From the NCBI RefSeq assembly GCF_022179185.1, contig NZ_BPQJ01000020.1, positions 62,001 to 126,000 of the forward strand: a stretch of DNA of 64,000 nucleotides, given 5' to 3'. This DNA comes from Methylobacterium frigidaeris (GTDB lineage Bacteria > Pseudomonadota > Alphaproteobacteria > Rhizobiales > Beijerinckiaceae). Positions 44,965 through 52,527 of this stretch are shown here, piece by piece. The notes beneath the pieces were generated by a model. It was not told where the DNA came from and did no database searches. It saw only the letters and a program-made list of their open reading frames with translations. Numbering within the stretch: the first letter of the stretch is position 1; the number at the start of each line of letters is the position of its first letter. Both the position numbers and the translations under genes were made by a program.

Positions 44965-45858
44965 ATGCTGTACCGCCTGCGTCACCTGACGGCCTACGCC
45001 TACCGCAACCCGGTCGGCTTCGCCCGCTGCACCTTACGCCTCGCGCCGGCGGCGGGGGAGGGGCAGGCGCTCCTCTCGCACGAGATGGTGGTCGAGCCCG
45101 CGCCGCCGACGGCGACCGAGCGCGCCGACTTCTTCGGCAACCGCGCGGTGTCACTCACCGTCGACACGCCGCACCGGGAATTCCGCATCGACGCGCGCTC
45201 CCGCGTCCGAGTCGAGCGGCCACCGCTGCCCGACCCCGGGACCGGTCCGGCCTGGGAAGAGGTGCGGGCGCAGGTGCTGACCTGGCCCGGCCTCGGCCCC
45301 GACGCGCCCCTGCACTTCGCGGCGCCGAGCCGGCGGGTGCCGCTCCTGCCCGAGATCACCGACTACGCCCGGGCGAGCTTTCCCGCCGGCGGCGGCGCCT
45401 ATGCGGGCGCCTTCGACCTGATGCGCCGCATCCGGGCCGATTTCGCTTTCGATTCCGAGGCGACCGAGGTCGGCACGCCGCTCGCCGAGTCCTTCGCCGG
45501 ACGCCGCGGCGTGTGCCAGGACTTCTCGCACATCATGATCGCCGCCCTGCGGGGCCTCGGCCTGCCGGCGGCCTATGTCAGCGGCTATCTGCGCACCCTG
45601 CCGCCCCCGGGCCAGCCCCGGCTCGAGGGGGCGGATGCCAGCCATGCCTGGGTCTCAGTCTGGTGCGGGGAGGGCTGGATCGGCCTCGATCCCACCAACG
45701 GCATCGGCGTGCAGGACGACCACATCGTCGTCGCCCGCGGCCGCGACTACGCCGACGTCGCCCCGGTCGCCGGCATCATCGCCGGATCGGGCGCGCAGAG
45801 CCTGCGGGTCGCGGTGGATGTGGTGCCGGAGGACGAGAAGGCGGGCGGGCCGGGCTGA
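44965..45858 (+). CDS. Transglutaminase-like cysteine protease-fold protein
   Basis: A 297-residue member of the bacterial transglutaminase-like family. The N-terminal beta domain starts LYRLRHLTAYAYRNPVGFAR. The catalytic core carries Cys184 (RGVCQDFSHIMI), His227 (ASHAWVSVW) and Asp242 (GLDPTNG). It has no signal peptide. It follows the ATP-grasp/alpha-E gene after 13 bases and is the last gene of the operon. The family is predicted to hydrolyse or transfer peptide bonds, and here would process the product of the ligase. In many genomes an Anbu proteasome-like gene follows; none is seen here. The ATG at 44965 was chosen because the family N-terminus starts there. Confidence 0.93.
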   Translation: MLYRLRHLTAYAYRNPVGFARCTLRLAPAAGEGQALLSHEMVVEPAPPTATERADFFGNRAVSLTVDTPHREFRIDARSRVRVERPPLPDPGTGPAWEEVRAQVLTWPGLGPDAPLHFAAPSRRVPLLPEITDYARASFPAGGGAYAGAFDLMRRIRADFAFDSEATEVGTPLAESFAGRRGVCQDFSHIMIAALRGLGLPAAYVSGYLRTLPPPGQPRLEGADASHAWVSVWCGEGWIGLDPTNGIGVQDDHIVVARGRDYADVAPVAGIIAGSGAQSLRVAVDVVPEDEKAGGPG

Positions 45859-46188
45859 TGCGCTGAACTCGGGGAGACGAGGTCCCGGCCCGCGGATGCG
45901 ACACCAGCCGAGTGCCGTCGTTCGGACGGGACAGGGCCGGCGTGGCGAAGGGGACACTGGGCCGGTTCTGGGCCCCCGTCCTCAACCTGAATCAATCTTC
46001 GGCGATTTCGGGATGGCTGGGCGGCAATCCCAGCGTCATCATCCTCGGAATGCGATGGGTGTCGATCGTGCGACGCCACAGGCTCTGTTTTCACAAGGTC
46101 AAGCGCGTTTCCCTCTCCCAGACGGGAGAGGGAAACGCGCGACTTTGCCCGATGAGGTCCTTGCTGAAGACGAGGGCGCGGAGTCAGG
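45859..46188. other. 330-base convergent intergenic region
   Basis: It lies between the end of the transglutaminase operon and the end of a small minus-strand gene. It contains one perfect palindrome (46103-46140) and no gene-like frame. The palindrome could terminate transcription from both sides. Confidence 0.5.
46103..46140. repeat. Perfect 17-base-arm palindrome
   Basis: Arms 46103-46119 and 46124-46140 are exact reverse complements around AGAC. The CCCTCTCCC/GGGAGAGGG core links it to the palindromes at 869 and 28432. Confidence 0.85.
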
Positions 46189-46503
46189 CTACCGCGGCGC
46201 CCCCCGCCCCGGCTCGCCCGCTCCCGTCGCGCTGCCGCCGGCACGCTCGCCAGGCGGCACCGCCGCCGCGCCGGTGGTGCCGGTGCTGAGGCTGCTGTGA
46301 CCGGCGCCCTTGCCGCTGTCCTGGCTGATGCCTGGTTGCCCGGCGGCGCCGGTGCTGTTCGGGCTGCCGGAGCCCGCGCCCAGCGTGCCACCGCCGACGC
46401 CGCCCCCGCCGGATCCGCCCGCCCCCTGTGCCGCGGCGAGTCCGGTGCTGCCGACGACGAGTGCGACGGCAATCGTCATGACATCGGTGATCCTGGCCTT
46501 CAT
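46189..46503 (-). CDS. Small exported Gly/Ser-rich protein
   Basis: A 104-residue product with a signal peptide (TIAVALVVGSTGLAAAQ, cleavage likely at AAA-Q). A disordered mature part follows, rich in Gly, Ser, Ala and Thr (GAGGSGGGGVGGGTLGAGSG). No Cys and no domain are present. Such small exported Gly-rich proteins are common in methylobacteria and have no known role; cell-envelope association is likely. Low sequence complexity in GC-rich DNA lowers confidence, but the signal peptide is convincing. Confidence 0.55.
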   Translation of the reverse strand: MKARITDVMTIAVALVVGSTGLAAAQGAGGSGGGGVGGGTLGAGSGSPNSTGAAGQPGISQDSGKGAGHSSLSTGTTGAAAVPPGERAGGSATGAGEPGRGAPR

Positions 46504-46656
46504 GTCCGGCTCCTTCGTGAAGCGCCCCGCTCCGAGGCGGGCATCACGGGCAATCGGCGCCGGCTACCCCCGTTCCGGGAGGCGGCCATTCCCGCCGGGA
46601 GGCAGCCATGCCCGGAACGCACCAGAACCAAGCAAGCCGCGCCTCGTTGCCCCGCT

Positions 46657-46920
46657 ATGGAACTCACGCTCCAGCCGGTGCGCGTCAGGACTGGAAGCGA
46701 GGCCGAGCAGGGATTGCTCGTCTTCGTCGACGGTACCCTCGCGGCGGTACTGGTCTGCCTCTCCGACGAGTATGGTGACGAGGCGGGCCTGTGGTTCCTC
46801 GAAGCGGGCTTCGGCAGCCTGGCCTCGCCGCAGGCGGAGACCTTCGTGGATCTCGATGCGGCGGAGGCCTGGATCGCGCGGCGCCTCGCCGCCGGGCTTA
46901 ATCCTCGTCCTCCTCCGTGA
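46657..46920 (+). CDS. Small conserved-looking protein of unknown function
   Basis: An 87-residue product starting MELTLQPVRVRTGSEAEQGL. Alternating strands and two acidic helices follow (LVCLSDEYGDEAGLWFLEAG, FVDLDAAEAWIARRL). Only a short compact domain is suggested; no signal peptide or known motif is present. Its last 23 bases overlap the 3' end of the convergent DUF6894-like gene. Amino acid composition is balanced and unlike a shadow frame, which supports it as real. Confidence 0.6.
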   Translation: MELTLQPVRVRTGSEAEQGLLVFVDGTLAAVLVCLSDEYGDEAGLWFLEAGFGSLASPQAETFVDLDAAEAWIARRLAAGLNPRPPP

Positions 46921-47155
46921 CGGTGTCGGAGAACGGCACGGTCATCACCAGGTGGCCGCCCTCGTCCGTCACCTCGAAGGTGCAGGAGAACCAGTCCCGC
47001 ACCGCGTGCAGCCGCACCCGGGCGATCAGGTCGCGGGCGACCGCGAGGGCATGGTCGCGCGCCGCCTCCGGGCCGGCCAGCTCGTCCCCCTCCAGGTCCT
47101 GCGCCAGGCCGTTCGGGTCGGGGCCGTGCCGGAGATGGAAGAAGTAGAGCGGCAT
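46898..47155 (-). CDS. DUF6894-like small protein
   Basis: 85 residues starting MPLYFFHLRHGPDPNGLAQD, the pattern of the small DUF6894 proteins abundant in rhizobia and methylobacteria. The family typically has a conserved FHxxxG opening, then an acidic segment (DLEGDELAGPEAARDHA) and a C-terminal strand pair (FEVTDEGGHLVMTVPF). Function is unknown. Its ATG overlaps the stop of the Crp/Fnr gene by one base, so it is translated from the same message. It overlaps the convergent upstream gene at its 3' end. Confidence 0.75.
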   Translation of the reverse strand: MPLYFFHLRHGPDPNGLAQDLEGDELAGPEAARDHALAVARDLIARVRLHAVRDWFSCTFEVTDEGGHLVMTVPFSDTVTEEDED

Positions 47156-47868
47156 CAGGCGCCCTCGATCAGCCGGGCATATTCGGCTTCCGGCGTGCCG
47201 TAGCTGCCGTTCGTCAGCGCCAGGAGCTTGCCGCGGTCGAGCACCTCGATCCGGCGTCGCTTGGCCCGGATGCGGCCGGCGCCCTCCAGGTTCTGGATCG
47301 CCAGGGTCACCCCCGCCCGCTGCACCCCCAGCATCATCGACAGGAACTCGTGCGTGAGGACCAGCTCGTCGCTGTCCGACCGGTCGTGGCACATCAGCAG
47401 CCAGCGCGCGAGGCGCCCCTCGAGGCTCAAGGAGGCGTGGGCGTAGGCGGTCTGGGTGATCTGGACGATCAGGGTGTGGACGTAGCGCAGCAGCAGCCGG
47501 CGCAGGGCCGGGCTCTCGGCGATGGCGGCGCAGAACGCGTCCCGGCCGATGCTCAACCCCTCGCCCGAGAGCTGGACGAAGAAGACATGCGGCGTGGTGG
47601 TGCAATCGAGCGCGACCGGCACCGCGCCGACCAGCCCCTCGCGGCCGATCAGGCCGACCTCGATCCGGCGCTCGTCATGGGCGGTCGAGATCGAGACCAT
47701 GCCGGTCTCAAGGAAGAACAGCTCGTCCACCGGCGCGTCCGGGGCGATCACCACCTCGCGCAGCTGCAGCGCGATGGGATCGAGATGCGGCTGAAGCCGC
47801 TCGAAATCGTCGGGCGCCATGGCCCGCAGGAGGCGGTTGCGTAGGATTGATTGCCGGGTCTGCGGCAC
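47155..47868 (-). CDS. Crp/Fnr-family transcriptional regulator
   Basis: A 237-residue regulator with an N-terminal cyclic-nucleotide-binding-like beta-barrel (LQPHLDPIALQLREVVIAPD, VDELFFLETGMVSI) and a C-terminal winged helix (LTHEFLSMMLGVQRAGVTLA, the recognition helix). There is no Fnr-type Cys cluster, and the cyclic-nucleotide phosphate-binding Arg-Ser pair is not evident, so the signal is unknown. I start at the GTG at 47868, where GAGGAGGG gives an excellent ribosome site; the longer frame upstream runs through AT-rich spacer DNA. It is divergent from a response regulator/Crp pair and likely cotranscribed with the DUF6894 gene. Confidence 0.9.
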   Translation of the reverse strand: MPQTRQSILRNRLLRAMAPDDFERLQPHLDPIALQLREVVIAPDAPVDELFFLETGMVSISTAHDERRIEVGLIGREGLVGAVPVALDCTTTPHVFFVQLSGEGLSIGRDAFCAAIAESPALRRLLLRYVHTLIVQITQTAYAHASLSLEGRLARWLLMCHDRSDSDELVLTHEFLSMMLGVQRAGVTLAIQNLEGAGRIRAKRRRIEVLDRGKLLALTNGSYGTPEAEYARLIEGA

Positions 47869-48180
47869 GGATCCCTCCTCGCCGGTCGACAGCCGAGGCG
47901 TGCTGTCCCAACAGGAATCCTCGTCGCCGATTAGCAGGAAGTTTCTAATAACCCAAACCGATAGCATCAAACAACAAATGATCATAACAAATGATATATA
48001 GAATGTCATTTGACAACCGAAAATAATATATTCGATATCCTGCGCTAATTTGGGAACCGCCATCGTGTGCTGCAATTGTACGATACAACACCGAACTGCG
48101 CGATCTCTTACGTGTGCGGTATCGTGCGCCTATAACTCTTGGCAACGGCGCGCATCCGCGGGTCGAGACCGGGGGCGAGC
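47869..48180. promoter_or_regulatory. AT-rich divergent control region between two regulator operons
   Basis: This 312-base spacer is strikingly AT-rich between about 47930 and 48110, compared with the very GC-rich surroundings. It separates a minus-strand Crp/Fnr gene from a plus-strand response regulator/Crp-Fnr operon. A plus-strand TTGACA (48010-48015) is present, with only a weak -10 candidate around 48034. It also holds the palindrome at 48076-48088. Confidence 0.6.
48076..48088. promoter_or_regulatory. Candidate operator TTGTA-CGA-TACAA
   Basis: A perfect five-base-arm inverted repeat with a three-base centre inside the AT-rich spacer. Size and symmetry suit a dimeric regulator; one of the flanking Crp/Fnr proteins could bind it. 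It does not match the classic Fnr or CRP consensus exactly. Confidence 0.35.
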
Positions 48181-48558
48181 GTGCGACAGGACGACCACCA
48201 TCCGATGGTGCTGCTGATCGAGGAGGATCCGCTGGTCGGCCTCGCGGTCGGCGACACGCTCGCGGAGGCCGGCTACCGGGTCGCCGGGCCGCTGACGAGT
48301 CAGGCCGAGGCCCTGGCCTGGATGGCCCGGAGCGCGCCCGACCTCGCCGTCCTCGATCTTCCGCTCCGGGACGGCGACGGCAGCCGCCTCGCCCGGGCGC
48401 TGCGGAGGAGGGGCGTGCCGTTCCTGGTTCACGCCGACGATGCGTGCGACGCTGCCGCCTGCGCCGAGCTGCGCGCCGCGCCCCGATTGACCAAGCCGGC
48501 CTGGCACCGGGACCTCGTCCTGGTGCTCGGTCAGCTCGCCCGCGAGGCGCGACCATGA
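48181..48558 (+). CDS. Single-domain response regulator
   Basis: A 125-residue receiver domain without an output domain. It has the acidic pocket in VLLIEEDPLVGL, the phospho-acceptor Asp in LAVLDLPLRDGD and the conserved Lys-Pro in RLTKPAWHRD. It should relay phosphate or act by protein contact. The start is taken at the GTG at 48181 behind a purine-rich stretch; a TTG at 48139 would add 14 residues. It overlaps the following Crp/Fnr gene by four bases (ATGA), suggesting the two act together. No histidine kinase is nearby. Confidence 0.88.
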   Translation: MRQDDHHPMVLLIEEDPLVGLAVGDTLAEAGYRVAGPLTSQAEALAWMARSAPDLAVLDLPLRDGDGSRLARALRRRGVPFLVHADDACDAAACAELRAAPRLTKPAWHRDLVLVLGQLAREARP

Positions 48559-49331
48559 CTGCGACGTCCACGACACTGACGATGCACCATCCCGCCGCAC
48601 CATCCCCGGGCGGGCACCTGCTCCACCCGATCGTGCGCAAGCTCTCCGCCTACGGCCCCCTCGACCCGGAGGAGCACGCGGCGCTCACGGGTCTCGGTGC
48701 CGGAGCGCAGCGGGTCGAGGGGCGCCTCGACCTCCTGGTCGAGGGCAGCGCCCCCGACAGCGCCGTCCTGGTCCTGGAGGGGGTGGTCTGCCGCTACCGC
48801 CACCGCCCGAGCGGAACCCGCCAGATCACCGCCTACCTGGTGCCCGGGGACCTCTGCGACCCCGACTTCGTGCATCTGAGCCGGTTGAACCACAGCGTCG
48901 GCACCCTCGGGCCCTGCCGGGTGGCGCGGGTCCCGCGGGAGGTGCTGGCGGGCTTCACCGAACGGCATCCCGGCATCGCCCGGGCCTTACGTTACGCCAA
49001 GCTCGCCGAGGAGGAGACGACCCGCGAGTGGGTGATGAATCTCGGCTGCCGCTCGGCGATCGAGCGGGTGTCGCATCTCCTGTGCGAGCTGCACGAGCGG
49101 CTGCGCGCCGTCGGCTGGGCAACGAGGGCCGGCTACGACCTCGCCCTGACGCAGCAGGACCTCGCCGACACGACCGGCCTGTCGAACGTGCACGTCAACC
49201 GGGTGCTGCGGCAGCTGCGCCTGATGCGGCTGGTCGAGGTCGGCGGCAAGCGGGTCGAGATCCTCGACCTCGCCGGCCTGCAGGCCATCGCCGAGTTCCA
49301 GGCCGATTACCTCCGGCCCGCCGCCGGTTGA
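48555..49331 (+). CDS. Crp/Fnr-family transcriptional regulator
   Basis: 258 residues with an N-terminal effector domain (LHPIVRKLSAYGPLDPEEHA, GTRQITAYLVPGDLCDPDFV) and a C-terminal winged helix with recognition helix region (LALTQQDLADTTGLSNVHVN). This branch (YLVPGDxCD) is common in rhizobia and methylobacteria and lacks iron-sulfur Cys ligands. The ligand is unknown. Translational coupling to the receiver protein suggests a combined phosphorelay and DNA-binding output. Confidence 0.92.
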   Translation: MTATSTTLTMHHPAAPSPGGHLLHPIVRKLSAYGPLDPEEHAALTGLGAGAQRVEGRLDLLVEGSAPDSAVLVLEGVVCRYRHRPSGTRQITAYLVPGDLCDPDFVHLSRLNHSVGTLGPCRVARVPREVLAGFTERHPGIARALRYAKLAEEETTREWVMNLGCRSAIERVSHLLCELHERLRAVGWATRAGYDLALTQQDLADTTGLSNVHVNRVLRQLRLMRLVEVGGKRVEILDLAGLQAIAEFQADYLRPAAG

Positions 49332-50123
49332 TCAGCCGAGATCGAGTTCCACCGTCACCGGCACGTGGTCGGAGGGCTTGTCGAGCCCGCGCAGGTGCTT
49401 CTGCACCGAGGCCGAGACCAGGCGGTCGAGGGCTTGCGGCGACAGCAGCAGGTGGTCGATCCGGATGCCCTGGTTGCGCGGCCAGCAGCCGGCCTGGTAG
49501 TCCCAGAAGCTGTAGACGCCCGGCCGCCCGTCGCAGGCGCGCAAGGCATCGGTGAAGCCCTCGTTGAGGAGGGCGCGGAACGCCGCCCGGGTCTGGAGCA
49601 GGAACAGCGCGTCGCTCGTCCACGCCGCCGGATCGGCCACGTCCTCGGGCTCGGGGATCACGTTGTAGTCGCCGGCGAGCACCAGCACCTCCTCGCGCGT
49701 CCGCAAGGCCACGGCATGGGCCTGGAGCCGGCGCATGAAGGCGAGCTTGTAATCGTATTTCGGGGTGGCGACGGGGTTGCCGTTCGGCAGGTAGATCGAG
49801 GCGACCCGCACCGGCACGGTCGCGGTCGGGATCACCGCCTCGATGTAGCGCGCCTGCTCGTCGCTCGCGTCGCCCGGCAGGCCGCGGCGGATCTCCTGCA
49901 ACGGCAGCGGCCGGCGGGCGAGCAGCGCGACGCCGTTGAACGCCTTCTGGCCGTGGGTCGCCACGACGTAGCCGGCTTCCTCGATCTCGGTGCGCGGAAA
50001 CGCGTCGTCGACGCATTTCAGCTCCTGGAGGCAGACCACGTCGGGCTGCGCCTCGGCCAGGAAGGCCAGGAGATGGGCTAAGCGCTGCTTGACCGAATTG
50101 ACGTTCCAGGTGGTGATCCGCAT
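49332..50123 (-). CDS. xthA: Exodeoxyribonuclease III
   Basis: A metal-dependent AP endonuclease and 3'-5' exonuclease of base excision repair. The 263 residues match family length. They show the opening MRITTWNVNSVKQRL, the metal-binding Glu in VVCLQELKCVDD, the catalytic GDYNVIPEPEDV, the Asp in GIRIDHLLLS and the terminal SDHVPVTVEL. I start at the ATG at 50123, directly before the conserved strand; an upstream start at 50150 would add nine residues. It converges on the Crp/Fnr gene with almost no gap. Confidence 0.95.
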   Translation of the reverse strand: MRITTWNVNSVKQRLAHLLAFLAEAQPDVVCLQELKCVDDAFPRTEIEEAGYVVATHGQKAFNGVALLARRPLPLQEIRRGLPGDASDEQARYIEAVIPTATVPVRVASIYLPNGNPVATPKYDYKLAFMRRLQAHAVALRTREEVLVLAGDYNVIPEPEDVADPAAWTSDALFLLQTRAAFRALLNEGFTDALRACDGRPGVYSFWDYQAGCWPRNQGIRIDHLLLSPQALDRLVSASVQKHLRGLDKPSDHVPVTVELDLG

Positions 50124-50230
50124 CGCGTCTCGCGCCGCTCGCAACCGCACTCGTGTGTGAGGCGCCCGTCATCGGGGTTTCGCGCAGCGCTGGCAAGCCG
50201 CGGGGGGCGGCGAGGTGGGGACCGGGCAGC

Positions 50231-50896
50231 ATGGCGTCGGAATGGTGGGAGCCGTTGCGCGACTACTGCGAGCGCTCCGGGCCGGGGCTCCTCGCCGAGC
50301 CGTCGAACGCGGTCTCGAACGCCGCCTTCGTGATCGCGGCGATCCTGCTCCTGCGGCGCGGCCGGGCGCCGGACCCGGTCGCCGACGGCTTCGCCTGGCT
50401 GATCGGGGTGATCGGCCTCGGCAGCGCGGTCTTCCACACGCTTGCCGTGCAATGGGCGATGCTCGCCGACGTGATTCCGATCACGCTGTTCATCCACGCC
50501 TATTTCTTCCTCGCCCTGCGGCGCTTCCTCGGATTTTCCGCCCTGGCGGCGCTCGCCGGCACCCTCGCCTTCGCGGCGGCCGCGGCCTTCTTCGAACCTG
50601 CCCTGTCGCGCCTCGCCGGGCAGCCGTTCGGGGCCCTCAGCAACGGCTCGGTCGCCTACGCGCCCGCCGCGCTGGCCCTGTTCGGCGTCGGCGCGGCATC
50701 GTGGCGGTTCGGCAAACGGGATGGCGCCGCGCTGATCGGGATCGGGGCGCTGTTCCTGGTCTCGCTGACGGCGCGCACCCTCGACGCCGCCCTCTGCCCA
50801 ATCCTGCCGCTCGGCACTCACTGGCTCTGGCACCTGCTGAACGCCTGCGTGCTCTACGGCCTGGTGCGGGCGGCCCGCCGCGCGGGACCTGCCTGA
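50231..50896 (+). CDS. Ceramidase-like (CREST) membrane protein
   Basis: A 221-residue protein with about seven membrane helices. It has the signature blocks of the alkaline-ceramidase family: WWEPLRDYCERSGPG, EPSNAVSNAAFVIAAIL, GLGSAVFHTLAVQWAMLADV and HWLWHLLNACVLYGL. The conserved Ser, His and Asp residues would bind a zinc ion at the membrane face. The family hydrolyses ceramide-like or related amide lipids; the bacterial substrate is uncertain, perhaps a sphingolipid or hopanoid-associated lipid. The ATG at 50231 starts just before the conserved block. Its stop codon falls in the first unit of a short tandem repeat. Confidence 0.85.
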   Translation: MASEWWEPLRDYCERSGPGLLAEPSNAVSNAAFVIAAILLLRRGRAPDPVADGFAWLIGVIGLGSAVFHTLAVQWAMLADVIPITLFIHAYFFLALRRFLGFSALAALAGTLAFAAAAAFFEPALSRLAGQPFGALSNGSVAYAPAALALFGVGAASWRFGKRDGAALIGIGALFLVSLTARTLDAALCPILPLGTHWLWHLLNACVLYGLVRAARRAGPA

Positions 50897-50933
50897 CCGA
50901 GGCCTGCCTGACCCGAGGCCTGCCTGACCTAGG
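50888..50933 (+). repeat. Three-copy 15/16-base tandem repeat over a stop codon
   Basis: Units CCTGCCTGACCGAGG, CCTGCCTGACCCGAGG and CCTGCCTGACCTAGG run head to tail. The ceramidase-like stop codon (50894-50896) lies in the first unit. Confidence 0.85.
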
Positions 50934-51032
50934 TGTCCGCTTCCTTGCACGGGTCCGGAAACCGTTGCAGAAGGACCCGGCTGCGGGGCCGCGACATTCG
51001 GGCCCGGCGCCTGACTGCCCGGATTGTTCGCC

Positions 51033-52355
51033 ATGACTCAAGCCCTCCGCCTCGGCATCGCCGGTCTCGGCACCGTCGGAGCCTCCGTCGTCCGTATGGT
51101 CGCGCGCCGCGCCGAGGCGATCGGCGCCACCGCCGGGCGGCCGGTCCGGGTCACCGCCGTCGCGGCCCGCGACCGCGGGCGCGACCGCGGCCTTGACCTC
51201 CAGGGCGTGACCTGGTTCGACGATCCCGTCGCGCTCGCCCGCTCGGGCGAGGTCGATTGCGTGGTCGAGCTGATCGGCGGCGCGGAAGGCAAGGCGCGGG
51301 AGACCGTCGAGGCGGCGCTCGCGGCCGGCAAGCATGTGGTCACCGCCAACAAGGCGCTCCTCGCCCGGCACGGCCCGGCCCTCGCCCGCGCGGCGGAAGC
51401 GGCCGGCGTGGCGCTGGCCTTCGAGGCCTCGGCGGCGGGCGGCATCCCGGTGGTCAAGGCCCTGCGCGAGGCGCTCGCCGGCAACCGGATCTCCCGCGTC
51501 TACGGAATCCTCAACGGCACCTGCAACTACATCCTGAGCCGGATGGAGCTGGAGGGCCTGACCTTCGAGGCCTGCCTGAAGGACGCGCAGGCTTTGGGCT
51601 ACGCCGAGGCCGACCCGACCTTCGACGTCGAGGGCTTCGACACCGCCCACAAGCTCGCGATCCTGACGAGCCTCGCCTTCGGCACCGAGCTCGACGCCGA
51701 GGGCGTCTCGGTCGAGGGCATCTCGGCGATCACCCCCCTCGACCTGCGCATGGCCGACGAGCTCGGCTACCGGATCAAGCTGCTCGGCGTCGCCGAGGCG
51801 ACGGCGGCCGGCATCGAGCAGCGGGTCCACCCGACCATGGTGCCGAAATCCTCGGCCATCGCCCAGGTGATGGGCGTGACGAACGCCGTCACCATCGACA
51901 CCGATGCCCTGCGCGAGCTGACCCTGATCGGCCCCGGCGCCGGCGGCGAGGCCACCGCCTCGGCGGTGGTCGCCGACATCGCCGACGTGGCCGCGGGCCG
52001 CACGCCCCCGACCTTCGGCCGCCCCGTGGCGAGCCTCACGGCCCCAGCGCGGGCGGAGATGCAGCGCCACGAGGGCGGCTACTACATCCGGCTGACCGTG
52101 CACGACCGCCCCGGCGTCGCCGCCGGCGTCGCGACGAAGATGGCGGAGCGCGAGATCTCGCTCGAGAGCATCCTGCAACACCGCTCCGAGAGCGCGGCGG
52201 CCCGCGACCGCCACGGCCGCTCGGGCTTGCCGGTGCCGCTGGTGCTGATCACCTACGCGGCGACCGAGGCGGCGATCCGCGCCAGCCTCGACGCGATGGC
52301 GGCGGACGGCCTCCTCTCCGAGCCGCCCCAGCTCATCCGCATCGAGCGCGAGTGA
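51033..52355 (+). CDS. hom: Homoserine dehydrogenase
   Basis: It reduces aspartate semialdehyde to homoserine with NAD(P)H in the threonine/methionine pathway. The 440 residues include a Rossmann domain (LGIAGLGTVGASVVRM), KHVVTANKALL and the catalytic domain hallmark GILNGTCNYILSRME with GYAEADPTFDVEGFDTAHK. A C-terminal ACT domain (RLTVHDRPGVAAGVATKMAE) is probably for threonine feedback. The ATG at 51033 is preferred; a TTG nine bases earlier is unlikely. It stands alone, and a small hairpin follows. Confidence 0.96.
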   Translation: MTQALRLGIAGLGTVGASVVRMVARRAEAIGATAGRPVRVTAVAARDRGRDRGLDLQGVTWFDDPVALARSGEVDCVVELIGGAEGKARETVEAALAAGKHVVTANKALLARHGPALARAAEAAGVALAFEASAAGGIPVVKALREALAGNRISRVYGILNGTCNYILSRMELEGLTFEACLKDAQALGYAEADPTFDVEGFDTAHKLAILTSLAFGTELDAEGVSVEGISAITPLDLRMADELGYRIKLLGVAEATAAGIEQRVHPTMVPKSSAIAQVMGVTNAVTIDTDALRELTLIGPGAGGEATASAVVADIADVAAGRTPPTFGRPVASLTAPARAEMQRHEGGYYIRLTVHDRPGVAAGVATKMAEREISLESILQHRSESAAARDRHGRSGLPVPLVLITYAATEAAIRASLDAMAADGLLSEPPQLIRIERE

Positions 52356-52377
52356 GTCCGGCGGGTGGTCCCAGCAA

Positions 52378-52398
52378 GTCGCCATCCATCGTGGCGAC
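52378..52398 (+). terminator. Possible terminator hairpin after hom
   Basis: Seven-base arms GTCGCCA (52378-52384) and TGGCGAC (52392-52398) begin 23 bases after the hom stop. No T-tract follows, so termination is uncertain. Confidence 0.35.
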
Positions 52399-52527
52399 GG
52401 ATTGACCGGACAACCATCCCGCGCAATCCACCGCTAACCGACCCGGTCATTGACAAAATTCAGTTCAGCGGCGCCGGTTTCTCCTCTAAGACCCGGGCCT
52501 AAGGACGAGCACGAGGATCACGAACGC

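Noticed and set aside
47869..48075. Longer N-terminus for the minus-strand Crp/Fnr regulator, including a hydrophobic segment
   Set aside because: The extension is encoded by AT-rich promoter DNA, and a strong ribosome site precedes the GTG at 47868, which matches the usual family start.
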